Shown here piece after piece: positions 24,043 to 37,755 of a stretch of 64,000 nt of DNA. The DNA is taken from NCBI GenBank assembly GCA_020650975.1, contig JAIPMN010001553.1, positions 21,024 to 85,023 on the forward strand. The letters run 5' to 3'. Made by a program: the position numbers and the translations under genes. The stretch comes from Apostichopus californicus. Taxonomy: Eukaryota; Echinodermata; Holothuroidea; Aspidochirotida; Stichopodidae. Under the pieces are notes generated by a model. It was not told where the DNA came from and searched no databases. It was given only the letters and a program-made list of their open reading frames with translations. Positions within the stretch are counted from its first letter, which is position 1, and the number at the start of each line of letters is the position of its first letter.

Positions 24043-24338
24043 CGGGCGCGTAGCCAAGGGGCGGCAACCCGCCTCCCCCCCTTGAGCATATTTTTTTTGT
24101 ATGCTTTTATGATATCGCTAGTAATTTCAAAAGAGAAAATGCTAAAATGCAACTTACAAGGCCTGGGAAGTGCCATTCCCAGCGATCTGGGAGGCATTTC
24201 CAGCCAAAATTTTCTTGTACGCTTCGCGCCAACTCATGGTGGCGCTACGCTTAGATAGTTTGCAATTCCTTATCTACAGCTCTGATAGTTTGCCAACAGT
24301 TTCACCCCTCCCTTGGCAAATTCCTCGCTATGCGCCTG
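24043..24338. mobile_element. Non-autonomous hAT-type MITE with 8-bp target duplication
   Basis: A 296-bp element begins CGGGCGCGTAGCCAAGG and ends with the near-complement (reverse-strand start CAGGCGCATAGCGAGG). It is flanked on both sides by exact 8-bp AATTAAGG copies (24035-24042 and 24339-24346). Terminal inverted repeats beginning CAGG-like and an 8-bp duplication are typical of hAT transposons. It has no transposase ORF. Confidence 0.8.
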
Positions 24339-26739
24339 AATTAAGGAGTCATAATTTGTATAATAGTGCTCAATATATATTCTCAGCTAGTACCTGGAAA
24401 CTAAATGCACTTTCTTCTTTTTATGGCTTAGACATGAACTATATGTTTCTCTCTGTAATGAAGTAATCTAATTGCACTTTTGCATCTTGAATTTGAACCC
24501 ACCATTTGACAGTTTAAAATCGATTGTACTCAGAGGAGTTGGCTAACAAGATTTACAACCAATGAGATTACAAGGAGCAGTCAACTTGAATCCTATAAAC
24601 ACTCTCCAACAGACTCCACTCATAATCTGCTAGTTCATTCATCAACTAATTTACATTACATCTATGGAATCCTTTTGAAAAGTATCAGCCCACCCACACA
24701 GAACTATTTCTCTTGGAATATGAAATCATGGATCATATTCATCATCCAATCTGAAGATTTTTGTCATCGATAAGGAAGAACAAAACTACACAGACCATTA
24801 TCCCCCCCTCCCACCCCAACAGTTCATTTAGTTTAGTCCTTTTTGTACCCCTTAGAAGCAGCTTTTACGCTTAAAAATCCTGGATACTGGCAGAAATATT
24901 TTACTAGGGTAGCAAACTCTCCAGACTGTATCCATCAAGCATACATTCCAGTTACATTTAAATTATGATCTGTACACGGCTACAGGCGTTAAACTTCTGT
25001 AGGAACATTACACGCAAGTCATTGTGCAAGTAACAGTCATAACAGTTGGGCTTTTGAATTAATTAACAAAAAATTAACTAAAAAGAAAGTTTTCAACCCA
25101 TTTGTCAGAAATACTATCCACACCTCATGTCTTAGAGTCTGTCTCATGTAGTTATGAATAATGTACGTAAGCTGTGTACTGGCTCAGTCTACACCCATTG
25201 ATTCTTCAGAGCTAAACTCAGGAAAATAAATTGATGGCTGATCATCTTTGGCAGGCAATAAATGTTGACCCAGCCAATTAGATAACTGATTAAGTGTGAC
25301 CTCATAACCTCAGATAGAGTTCATAGATCGATTAATACATAAGTAAACTAAAAGATCTGTCAATTGGAGGAATGATCTGAATGCAATTCAAAGGGACTGA
25401 AATAATTTGCAGCTGGAAATAAGCTGTCCCTTGGAAGTTAGATCACCTTAGATTAACTCAGAAGAGATTAGCTATTAAATCTCTGACAAATTATGCCTAA
25501 ACTGCATCACAGGAATGGGATATATCTCATTCTTATTGTTTACTGTTTTGCTGTGAATTAAACATTAACATCAAATCACACAGGCATTCCAGACTGCAAT
25601 ATCCCTAGAAGCTATCGTTATACAAGATGAATTTTTATAATTTACATGATTAACAAAAGCCCTCCTCCCTACAGCCCTACCTCAGTATATTAAAAACTAG
25701 CTTTAACATGAAGTAGTGCATTACCCTAAATTTGCTACATGGAAAATGATATTTAAATTTTTTTAAATTTTATCCCTTTTACATCCCTTTTAGGATGTTG
25801 AACTAGTTTTACCTTCCGCAGCCTTCATAGGCACATTTTGACTTAAGAACCTCTGCAAATTTGTTTCTTTTTAGGGTCCCCTAACTATTAAACAGACTAA
25901 TATAGGAGAGCAAAGTAAGATGTGAACTGAATGTCACAAGGACAGTTGGTAGAATAAAGTTATAAACTAGTGAATTGAGAATCGAGTTTGCAGTTCAGTG
26001 AAATAATATATATGAATTCAGAACACAAAGCCTGTACAGGAAACATTCCTTTTAATTCATAAGGGCTGTTTGTTGTTGTGATTGTGTTGGTCATCACAAA
26101 CACTATGTGAGGGGAACTGGCCGATTAGCCCTGTGTGTTACCTACCATGGAATAAATTATTCTTGATGTTTTGGCAAACTGTTAATGTACATTTCTATGG
26201 TAACAAGGTTAAGAATGAACGATTCATGGTAAAACAAAACTGTAAAGCAACCATTCGTATTCCACAGTTCCCAGTAAGCTGCAACCACAGTTGATATGAA
26301 TTGAGCTGCAAATTACACCAATTTCAGTTGGGCTCAAGTTTATAAACAAACCAAAGTACACTGAAATGTGCAATGACACAACATTGCATGGTTACATAAC
26401 ATAGAAGCACAGCAATAACATCAGAAGTCCAAGAGCATGTTAGTGAAAGATCACCCCCTCCCCCAAGAACTCTTAGATTGCAAGGTTCCTTACCCCTATA
26501 GCCATTCGGTACAACTCTTTTCATTGAAGACTCAATCTTCTTGGAAGCTTTGATCAAGTCATATAGCCCACCATAATTCATATTTAGTGCAATACAGATG
26601 AACTATAAACTTGGTAGAAGATACTTTGTAATATTTAATATGTAAAATTTAATAAATATTCACTCAAGACAGTTTGGGACACTTTCCCAATGCTAACTAA
26701 GAACATTCATAGATACTGTATTCTCATATAATGCTTCCT

Positions 26740-26836
26740 TCAAAGCATTCGTACTGATAGTATGAACAATCCCTAACATTTGGTGATACAGACTGAATAT
26801 TCATACTGCTCATACTATCAGTTCAAGTGCTTTAAA
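26740..26836. mobile_element. Short inverted-repeat (foldback/MITE-like) element
   Basis: The exact 13-bp arms ACTGATAGTATGA (26752-26764) and TCATACTATCAGT (26810-26822) extend imperfectly outward through AAAGCA-TTCG. The interior (AACA, then GAATATTCATACTG) resembles the monomer of the PDE12 intron array. No clear target duplication was found. Confidence 0.65.
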
Positions 26837-28790
26837 GCATGACATGAAACTACACAGTTTATAAGAAAATGTCCCAACTAGGTAGCTAACTTCATTTGTC
26901 TGTTGAATATTCATGACATATTTACTCAAACCCTTTTCCAATTTTTTTTTATGCAAACCAACATCACTTACTTCACTTGACTGTTTTTATTTCTTTTTTC
27001 TTTTCGGTTTTAATTTTATAATACTCTCTTTGCCCTGTACTCAGTTATGTGCTTAAACACATGCGCTCTTACAACAAAACAGTACCAGAAAGGAGATAAA
27101 TAAATGGTTGAGACATAAGAATCAATTCTTAGTAAGATATTAAATCATGTCAATCTACCCTTTGAAGAGCCCAGGCTCTTGTTAATGAGCATGACACATT
27201 CTCCATGCATGTCTATAAATCTATGAAATAGGCCATCAACTTTCTCACATGCACTTTATTAATACAAGACATCATCTCCAAAAATGAAATATCAGTTGAT
27301 AGCCTCTCCACGGTTGCCTACGTAAGCAAGAATCACCCACGATGTCTTCCAGTGATATTAAGTGAGCAACTGCATTGATAACAAAAGCAGGAACTTTACT
27401 CAATCATAAAATGACTGTAACTAATATCAAAGTTTCAATTCCAATAACTTCTCACTATATAGCTGATATTTGCTTTTTGCTTTCCTAGAATTAATTCCTT
27501 GGAGACATATTTTACTGGCATAGTAACACCCTAGGATAGTTGCTCTGAAGAAACAAACAAACAGCTTAAAACTTCTAAGTATTACTCATGTCAAAGGGGA
27601 AAGTATTTTATTGCCCTTTAATGTTGATCAAATTACATCATTGGAATGGTTCCAACTTTAGGGTGCTTATTAACTATACATATGCATCACGTTTGGATTA
27701 TACTTCTAGGTAAATCCTCTGACAATTGCATTAGCTAATGTGTTTCTTACAGATAGGAAACTACATGATATACAAAATCCTCTCCAGGAAGTGCTCTACA
27801 ATATGTTGAGGACAGCACTGTGTCCAAAGAAAGATAACGAAAGACGAATAATAAATAATATCCGTTTGTTGATTTAGAAAGGGCGTGACAGAATGAAAGA
27901 TAATTATCTCCATAAGAGCAAGTTTCTTTAGACATGTTTACATTTAAATGGATCAGACCCTGCAATCGATGTTAAATTAAGATAACAAGAACAATTGATT
28001 TTGAAGCCTCCAGCTCTTCTTCCCCCTCCCCCTTGCTCATCCCCATCAAAAAAAGTTGCGGTTTGTTACATGAAGAAAAGGCACAAACCCATAAGTGAAT
28101 GTGCAGGGCTACCTTTAACAACCTCTAATACTGTGTTAAGTTATGAAAGTGACACTCACCAACCAAATTGACAGGTCACCCCAATCCTAGACTAGTGCAA
28201 GGTTCCAATTGCAGGGTCTAATCAGCATTAACACTACAATTAGATTTATAGTGGTTCAACACAGTGCTTTAGTATTCCCCAACAAACCTTCTTGCTGTGG
28301 TCTTCTGCTAGTTTGGTTCCTTAAGTTGCTATTTTCTTGCTTAATTGAATAACATCTCCACTCCTGAAAGCGAGCTGACTTTTCATGCAGCTTACAAACC
28401 CTGTATTCAGTGGCTGGTAATTGCCCATACATAATGTTGATATAAACCTGTCAGTAATTCTTAGAATTCCTTGTCCTTTAGGATGGTATCACTTGTAATC
28501 ACCTTGATAAACCCTGATCAACATAGTCACAATACAAACCACCTAACTGGGACTGTTCTCAATAGTCAGTGTTACACATGTTTGGATCATAAAATAACCT
28601 CTTATTGTTATTCTTTGATTAAGTCCTTTAATACATATTCATCCACCATTGCATAAATGGATCTGATAGTCAGACTTGTAGTACAGGTAGAACAGCATTC
28701 AGGAGTAGGAGAATAAGTAGAATTCCTCTTGGTATGAGTATGCTGAGTATGAGTACTATGCTCTAAGTGTGAGTACTAGTATGAAGTGAT

Positions 28791-29679
28791 GACAATAGTA
28801 TCTATTTCACATATTCAAAATGACTATAGTATCTATTTCGCATATCCAACAGGATTATAGTATCTATTCTGCATATCCAAAATGGCAATAGTATCTATTC
28901 AGCATATCCAACAGGACTCTATAGTAGGCTATCTATTCCGCATCTCCAAAATGGCAATAGTACCTATTCAGCACATCCAAAATGACTATAGTATCTATTT
29001 AGCATATCCAAAATGACAATAGTATCTTTTTCGCACATATGCCCAATGGCTAAAGTATCTATTCAGCATATCCAAAATGATGTGAAAACATTATCTATTT
29101 CATCCATGACTATACTGTAGTATCTATTTCTCATATCCAAACTGACAATAGTATCTATTCAGCATATCCAAAATTACTATAGTATCTATTCAGCATATCC
29201 AAAATGACTGTATAGTATTCCCGAATCCAAATGGCAATAGCATCTATTCAGCATATCCAAAATGATGTGACAATAGTATCTATTTCACATATCCAAAATG
29301 ACTATAGTATCTATTCTGCATAAATATCCAAAATGACTGTAGTATCTATTTCGCACATCCAAGCTGACAATAGTGTCGTTTCAGCATATCCAAAATGGCA
29401 ATAGTATCTATTTCACACATATGCAGAATGGCTATAGTATCTATTCAGCATATCCAAAATGACTGTACAGTAGTACATCTATTTTGCATATACACAATGG
29501 CTATAGTATCTATTTCCTATATCCAAAAGGGCAATTGTATCTATTTCACATATCCAAAATGATTATAGTTAAGTATCTATTCCGCATATCCAAAATGCCA
29601 ATTAGTATCTATTTGACATATCCACAATGACAATAGTATCTATTCTGCATATCCAAAATGACTATAGTATCTATTTCAC
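28791..29679. repeat. ~31-bp minisatellite, about 28 degenerate units
   Basis: The unit is close to AATAGTATCTATTCAGCATA then TCCAAAATGAC. Lengths vary from about 29 to 36 bp because of small indels such as TGTGA and TGTAGTA insertions. It lies in the 12-kb kinase 1 intron. Confidence 0.85.
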
Positions 29680-30013
29680 TTCTATTCTATATTAAAAGCA
29701 TCCCAGGATTTTCATGTACTGTCCCCAGATTATAACAAGTGTCCGTCGAACTATTCCACAAGGCTGTTTAAAGGCCTTAGATTAACATAAGTTGAACAAA
29801 TTGCTTGTCTAGAGGATGTATTGCAGTAACGTGTGCATTTGACCATCACCCTTAAAACATAGCACCACCAAAGACAGAAATGCCCTCAAAATTTAACCAT
29901 TTCCTACAAACAGTCACTGCACATACTATCTCCAGATGCCAACATGAGGGGGCCACTCAACATCTTAATCATGTCCTCAGAGTTCCTGAACAGAATATGG
30001 TCACTTTAAACCA

Positions 30014-32371
30014 GAAGTTTGGTGTTTAAATTGCATGATCCACCTCCTCCAATAAGGCTTAAATTTAACAACACCCAGAGTTATTGTAGTGGGGTGAACT
30101 TTTGAATAAATGCAGAGGGTGGTACTACTTCTTCATGCTGATAAGTGCTCTTGCCATGCCAAGGGGGTATCACGATTGATCAATTGCCGGACACCCGCTT
30201 GACTCTGTCCATTAGTAGTATACCGCAGTTAATGTAGAGACGGTATTCGAAATAATTACAATGTTCAATGTTCTCTTGGTTAATGCGAAGTCTTGACATG
30301 TGGTTATAGTATTTATAGGTATATATACACGTTAAATAATAAATAGTTAGGTTTTTGTCAGTTTCACGTAGTGATGTGAATCGTATCACTGTGCTGGATG
30401 GAAGGCACACTAGAGCGGTTCATCTCAGTCATTGCGTGGTAGCGTGGTGTGCTGACTAAACACGCTGAAGAATTGAAACTTGAACAGAAGTCAATGATAA
30501 TATGTTACATCACAAGTGATAAGAATAATAACTGGAATTTAATGTTCTCTTTGTTAATGCGAAGTCTTGACATTTCTGAATTGAAAAGATTCCAAATTTG
30601 AGATCAAATGTTGAATTGGAAGCCACCCGACGCGTAAGTTGTAATCCATAAGCCCTTGCAGGTGTCTCCCACATTTGTGGTCGCTTAAGGGTCATAAAAA
30701 TAACTGCTGATTATTATTATTATCATAAGAGTATTATGTAGAAGATTATATGATTGGTGAGTGTAATTGTTGAATTTTAATGAGTTATAACATGATATAA
30801 AGTTAGAATGAAATAGTATTTGCAATACATGACCTGAATATCATTGTTGACGATACGGTTGTGTAGAACAATCTGTACTGAATTTGTGTAGGGAACCTAA
30901 TCCAAGAAAGTTAACGTTAACTGTCATTATGTAAAATGATTTCATTACTTCATAATTCTATCACATTGTATTAATTATCGGTTCCTAAAAATAGTCAGTG
31001 ACGAGTGGAAACCATAATTCTATGTATAATACAGGTATGATGTTAGCTGTGTTAGTAGAATCATGAGACGTACATGTTAAATGGGTTGATCTTCAATGTA
31101 TGACCACCATGTTGTTTAGAGAAGGATTTGTTGCGATGAATATATGGACAACATGCTCCCATGTATGGATTATATGGCGATATTAGTAGGAGTTGAGGAT
31201 TTATTGATTATTAATGTTGTTTCCAGTTTGATTTATTCTGACATATAGTTTGTGTATAAGTTAACTCTGAAGTACATTGTTTTCATGTAATACTAAATAC
31301 TGTTATCTGTAATCAGAATGGCTATTATGTCAGTAATGTATGCAAAGGTTCTTTCTTTGAAGGTGGATTGGTATTTGTATATTATTTATCTGCATATTTG
31401 TTTGGTTTAGCTTCTGTGTCATAACACTTGGTATCATAGGCTTCCGTCATCCCAGGTACAACATCCGCTGCTGTAATGGTCTCGTTGGGTTGGTGAGTAC
31501 ATAGGCGGTTACGTATCATAAGTGGTTGAGAATCGAGATCCAAATATTGCCTGCTGATTATTAGTTTGGTGGCGAGCGTGAAAGATTTGGACACAGTACA
31601 CTGTTGATTCTCGTTATTACGTGTTGTCATTCTTTAACCTAAAATTATATGTATATATTATCAATTTTAAAGCTATTTTAGGTTCATTAAAATGTTATTT
31701 TACCACTGTTTGATATTAAGAGATAGTGTTTCATCACTGATGGTTAAGCACAAAGTTATTGTCTTGTTGTCATTTGGAACATAGTTTGATAGTACAAAGT
31801 GTGTCCCATTTATTATACAGTATGGTGGTCCATGTAATAAGTATTGTTGTTGTGACATATTATCGTAGTATTATCATTCATGTTAAAGATACACCAGTTG
31901 TAACATGAGGAAGAGCTTTTGTGGTGCTCATGTTGATAATCATATTGATATCATTCATGTTGCAGGTATTCATATTTACATTATGTTCATGTTGTTATTG
32001 ATATTTGATGACTTGTTGGTTCATGATAGTCCAATAGAATGCTATGCTAGATTGGACATAGAAGTGGTAATCTAGTGCTCATTTGTGTTGGTATTCCCAA
32101 TATTTTTCTCTTGTATGTTTCTAATGCTGTTCTCATCTATATTTTATATCACACCTGTTGTTTTTATCGAGGTTGTTTTTACTGGCTTAATTAATCAATG
32201 GTTATTCTAATCTCTGGTGTCGCCCTTATTGTTGTGACCGGCTTAAATCGACGGTCGTATTCACCTTGTCCTCCTCCTTCCTCGGTGCACATCCCTTCAT
32301 TATCCCACATGATCTTTAGTGTTTAAATTGCAAGATCCACCAATGAGGCTTAATTTTAACAACACCCAGAG
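30014..32371. repeat. T/G-rich block between two diverged ~60-bp direct repeats
   Basis: The direct repeats (30014-30080 and about 32311-32371) share GTTTAAATTGCA(T/A)GATCCACC, AGGCTTAA and TTTAACAACACCCAGAG. The 2.2 kb between them is clearly T- and G-rich on the + strand, unlike its surroundings, and contains a short internal duplication (AATGCGAAGTCTTGACAT at about 30280 and 30558). An 82-residue - strand ORF (31382-31630) has no recognisable domain. It could be a degraded retroelement; family unknown. Confidence 0.5.
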
Positions 32372-32666
32372 TAAACCCACATCCCACTGATGAGAAATTG
32401 TAGGTTAACAACTGAACACTGCACAACCCAAGTCAAAGATAATGTGAGGAGAGAAATTGGCACCATATGAAAACTACAGAATGATGATATTAAGATGCTT
32501 AGAACAGTCTCCAGTGAAGTGTCACATTATTACAATTATACTATAGATGCTTTCAGATGCAAGGCCCCACATGCAGTAGAGAATACTTCAGTGCTGTATC
32601 AATGATATTAACTCCAGGATAAACAAAGCAACAAAAAAAAAAAAAGATGAAATTCACAATACTTAC

Positions 32667-32819
32667 TCTACTTCCACGACAAGCACTTTGGCTATAAAAT
32701 CCTTAGCTTCTTTTGAGATATTGTCCCAAATATCTTCTTCAAATTCCCAGTCTCCGTCACGTACATTCACCAATGTCTGCCTATCATCTTCTCCCATAAA
32801 TGGAGAACAACCACTCAAC
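32667..32819 (-). CDS. Kinase 1, helices G and H
   Basis: A 153-nt exon, phase 2-2, acceptor tctttcag, donor GTAGA|gtaagt. It encodes LSGCSPFMGEDDRQTL, WEFEEDIWDNIS and AKDFIAKVLVVEV, the normal C-lobe order of Ca2+/calmodulin-dependent-type kinases. Confidence 0.9.
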
Positions 32820-35800
32820 CTGAAAGAGAAATGCAGAACATTTCCTTTATATATTAATTTAAGATTGAAATTGCTTTAAAGTTCATCAATTTTTAGCCCC
32901 TAAAAAGAGGATTCAAAAAGTGCTTTCCTATAGAGGGATCGGATTATTGAAATATTAATATTCCCAGCCAATGAAGATTATTAAAATTATTTTCTTTCTT
33001 TCTTCTCTTTCTTTTCTTTCTTCTCTCCATCCTTTGTCGACTAATCCTCTTACATCAAACTCTTTTGTATTCACCCTGCTCATTAACCTGTCTGTATTCT
33101 GTGTTTGTATTTGTCCCTTGTAGTTTCTGTTACTTGTCATTCAGCCTCTGGAGAAGATCCTGCTAGGATCGAAACGTCAGGCCCACTTACTTTTACATAT
33201 TAAAATTATTAATAGACAATTAAATATCCCAGTGTGGATAAATACTTTTAGAGCGGAAGCTTAGAATGCTTGTATAAATTTGAGCATGGGTGACCATTAT
33301 TTGACTTTTCTAGCATATTTGGGGGCAATACTAATAACCTTTAAATAAGAAGCAAACCCAACTAAGATCATTGGTCACTGTGATATACTTGTAAGGAATA
33401 GTTTTCCCACATATCTAAGAAAACTCCCAATTGGGAGATATCACTGTTTTAATGTTACTTCACAACAACAGCATCTAACATACAGAAAAGGTTTAACATG
33501 ACCTAACATTGGCAGCGACTTTAGTGTCAATGCTGCTTACAGTCACCTTGAAAAATATGTAAAGAAATATGGAAAGTAAAGCCTTGACTCCATGCAATGG
33601 TACCAGACTGACAAAATGACAGGCAGCCTGACAGAGCTTTAAACCCTGTTGAATATCTCCCAAATGGGGCAAGATTTTCCTTAGATACCTGTAAAAGGTT
33701 TTACAGTGGAAAACTGCTGTTTTGTTTGATTGCTGTAGTGCACAGATTTACCAGTAAATAGTAAAAACACTCCCACAAACATTGCACCACAAAAATAGAC
33801 TGAAGCATGTGGTCAAAGGGACCACGAAAAATGTTGCAAAGAAGAAACTACTGTGGTATGAATGCATTAGCAGCTCCCAATGTGGAGAGAACAAACATAT
33901 TGTAAGACCAAAAGTCCTGTTCAGTATCAGACATGTTAACTTCCCACAAAATTCATAGAATCCTTCGTTCATAACAATACTGCTACCCGAGGTTCATCTC
34001 CTAATTCTAATGCCACAGCTGTTTGCATTTCATCCCCAATAATTGACCTAGACAGCACTTATTTTACAACGCTGAGATGGTAGAAGCCAATGTCCTTTAA
34101 TATTTATACCTCTTTAATCATTAAACTACAGATCAATATGTAACTTTAATGTAATGTATATGATGAAATTAAAAGCAACTAATAAGTATTGCACAGTTTA
34201 ACCAAGACACAACTAACCTCTATATCATCATACCCTTCAATGAGTATCCTATAACATCGCGGATACAGAGCTTTGTCCTTTTGCTGGGTACGTCTGAATT
34301 GTCAACGTTAATATAACAAGGAATTTTTCAGGTTTTGATGTGAAACATCTTTGTGATTATAGCAAGTGAATGGATTGGACTCTACCCTTAACTTTATATA
34401 ATTTGGAGCCAATGAACACAATGTGTGTAAGCTTTGGGGAATTTATATTACTCCTTTGATCTTGATTAACGACCGTTTGTGTCAATACTTAGTTGTTCTT
34501 CAGTAGCATTTTAGTTTATGGAACTATACTTTGGTTACATCAACACATGTGCAACTGTTGGTTTACATTTCTTCAGGGTTTGGTACAATATTCATAAGAA
34601 GTTCCACAAAGTTTAAAGCACTTGTTGACATTTCACTTGCCATCACCAGAAATTTATGTGAAGCTAGTAGTGCCAAAGAGAAAGGTATTTTTCCATTCCT
34701 TCCAATAAAAAAATTCCAACCTTTAAATGCTTTTCATTTGTTAAATAATACCATAAAAATTATTGTCCAGTGGTGAAATGTTAAGGATTGATTCAAATTT
34801 CATTAACTACTATCACATTAACCTATCTTTTGTGAAAAAAACTCTAAAAAATTGTCTTAGTTTCATCGATTACAATAATACTTTGAGTAAACGTTTTTTG
34901 GTAAAAACACAATAAGCTGTTGTGAGTTACTTGGAATTTATTAACCATTTCTCTGTAAAAAAAATTCTCTTCATGGTTTCCTGTGATGTCTCAGAACCTG
35001 ACCTTTGATATTTCCTATAGTGGTTTGTGTCTAACAACAAATATATGTACATGATTAGAAAGACAAACAGAGCGTATGAAAAGAGTTTTTACTTTTGAGC
35101 AGGTACTGAGAGCACAGATATCCCATGGTGACATTTAATAATTTAAGTTCAATTGATAGTCATCTTTCTTGTTATTCCAACATTTTTTCAATGTCATATC
35201 AGAATGTACAATTGAATTTGTGTTCAAATGGACAAAAAAAAGGAGACAAAAGGAATACAACTCCATTAACTTCCTGGTCTAAAGGGCTACAAAAAATTTA
35301 TAAGCCACAGTATACATTCTTGCTGGTTTTAAAATACTGTGATAGATACATTTTGCCTAGTCTGCACCATAATCAAGACCACAAAGCTGATATATTCCAA
35401 ATATATAAGAGGAAAGATTATAAGTATTTCATTTAAAAGGAACACTGAACCATTGTACTCTTCCTCTCTTCAGAGCTTATGATCTCTGGGTTTGAAATAT
35501 ATTTTCCACTGAAAAAGCAATATTTCTTGCACTTTTCTAAGTATCTTACATAATCAACAACATAAGTGTTCCTGCTTCACCTCAAAAGGTCATATTTGCC
35601 AGAATAATTTAGAAAATTTATTTAATTTGTGATTCTTGCCCAAAGGTTTGACAATTGTGATAACTTTTGACTTCAATGGCTACAACTATCCTCAGTTACC
35701 TGGCATCATTTGAAATAGTTATGGTTGACACTGCTAATACTATCAATGTTGTGTACGCATCTTAGCATGAATATTCATAAACACATAAATTCTGCCTAAA

Positions 35801-36343
35801 AATAACTGTTTGCATTTAGCGACCAATTTTACAGTGCATTCCTTGAATCTGACAGTGATCAAGCTAAGACAGCTACCTAGGTTGTTTTCAATGAATGTAC
35901 AGTACTGCAACTATGAAAAATTATTGGATAACTTTGATTCTAATATAACTTTGTACACCAGAGACACTTTAGTATTGTATAGAAAAACCATGAGAAGGAA
36001 AGACTATTTAAATATGTTGAAAATTGCTCAGTTGTCTTCATAACTTCAAAGGAAATAATTTTGTATTTACATTTTGTATATAGCAAGTTCCATTATGTTT
36101 TGGTTAAAATTTTGTTAGTCATACAATAGAAAACCAATATGGTTTCATGTACAAAACTTGTTATTCAGTTAAGCATTTGTTTTAGCAATTCAGTTATGTT
36201 TGTATAAAGCATTTTTCTATGCAATACTGGACGAAAAAGTTCCTGCTTGAAATGTTACCCTAAATGAATTTCATGGCAATGGGATTTCGGTATACATATA
36301 GCATAAAAAATTTATCAAGATGAACACAATCTATCCAACTTAC
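32820..36343 (-). other. Kinase 1 intron with a possible Penelope-like trace
   Basis: AT-rich intron. Only the pyrimidine tract at 32995-33028 and the hammerhead-like motif at 33147-33185 stand out. Confidence 0.55.
33147..33185 (+). mobile_element. Possible Penelope-like element trace with hammerhead-type motif
   Basis: CTCTGGAGAAGATCCTGCTA then GGATCGAAACGTCAGGCCC. A short hairpin (GATCC-TGCTA-GGATC) sits between CTGGAGA and GAAACGTC, the layout of the degenerate hammerhead motifs (CTGATGA-stem-GAAAC) known at termini of Penelope-like retroelements. No reverse transcriptase ORF is visible here. Confidence 0.4.
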
Positions 36344-36543
36344 AAGATATAGGCAATGACCCCGATACTCCAGACGTCAGATGCTGGTGTGATGGGCTTT
36401 CTCCTTACCACCTCCGGGGCAACAAACTCGGGTGTACCACAAGCACACTGTATCTCTTCGTCTGGCTTGAGGACTCTAGCCAAGCCAAAGTCAATCACTT
36501 TGATGTTATCAGAGTCTGCAGACTCTAAAAGGATATTTTCAGG
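36344..36543 (-). CDS. Kinase 1, DFG to APE and helix F
   Basis: A 200-nt exon, phase 0 to 2; acceptor tccccag, donor CTT|gtaagt. It begins PENILLE, completing the catalytic loop with the Mg-binding Asn. KVIDFGLARVL is an intact DFG motif, CGTPEFVAPEVV an intact APE segment, and SDVWSIGVIAYIL is helix F with its conserved Asp. Confidence 0.93.
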
Positions 36544-37755
36544 CTGGGGAGGAAATGGAAAAGGAAGTATGAAGTGTGTAAATAAATATGAAAACTGCAA
36601 CATAATCACATACTAATACATGTGGTATAGAGAGTCATATATGACAGTGATATTAAAGTTCAATGATAAACATTTAAAGGAAACTATAAATTCATGAAAT
36701 AATAAATATCTCCAAAAACTCATGATACACAGCTGTTTGTGTCATATTGTACCCTATAGTCAATAAGAGCACAAACCAGTAAGGCATTTCTGCATAAAGT
36801 CTCTTCATACAATATAAAGAAGCAAAACAAAATATACACAATCTTATCTTGATGTTAATCCATACCAATATTTAACTACCAGATTAAGGATCATTTTTTT
36901 ACAGTAAAAGATTTCTTTCTTCATATGTATAGATCTGTATTGGTGTTTGCCCCTTGTAGATTTGTACTCATACCTGTACTTGAAAGATTTAGAAAATCTA
37001 GTACTGTTAATAGATACTCATTCTGGTACTCATAGGAAGGAGAATTCTGTTTATTCTGCTACTCATACCAAGGAGAATTCTACTAGTAACTCACACTCAT
37101 ACAAATGTAGAGCCATGCCCTTTTGGCATAGCTGGCCTGCCTTAGAATTTCGACACCGGAACTGGTCAAACCCTTCCGTTTAGATTGGGAGACCCTTCAG
37201 GGCGTGGGGTAGCCTTGAAATCCATTGTTCTTAGACACTATGTTACTTTCACTAGTTAACTCAACACATAGAAGATTTCTGTTTACCTTTAACTACGGTT
37301 TTGTCTGCTTTTGCAGCAATTGAAGTTGTCACTTTAATAGCTCTATGAGAGCTCGCTAGTCGGTGTCAGAGCACACTCTAGCAGATTAAATACACATGGA
37401 CTAGAAAACAAAACCATCCTATCTATTCCATTTTTGTGGTCATCGGCAGAGACCCAGAGCTCCCATCACCCCACCCCCCAGGAATGTCACCACTGAACAT
37501 CCTTACCCCGGCTTTACACAAAGGTGAATTCTACTTGTACTAATAAACTTTAAATAAAAATAAAATAAATATAAAACTAATAAACTAAACTAAACTCATA
37601 TAAAGGATAATTCTGTTGCACTCATACCAATACCAAAAGGGAATTCTACTTGTAATCATACTCATACAAACAAGTATTCTTTTACCCATACTCATACCAA
37701 GGGGACTTCTACTTTCTCAAACTCATACAAACAAGAAAACTTTTATTCCTACTAA

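Larger units (their letters stand above)
20558..32666 (-). other. 12-kb intron inside kinase 1
   Basis: The longest intron. It holds an hAT-type MITE (24043-24338), an inverted-repeat element (26740-26836), a minisatellite (28791-29679) and a T-rich block between direct repeats (30014-32371). The ORFs within it are short and show no recognisable domain. Confidence 0.65.
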
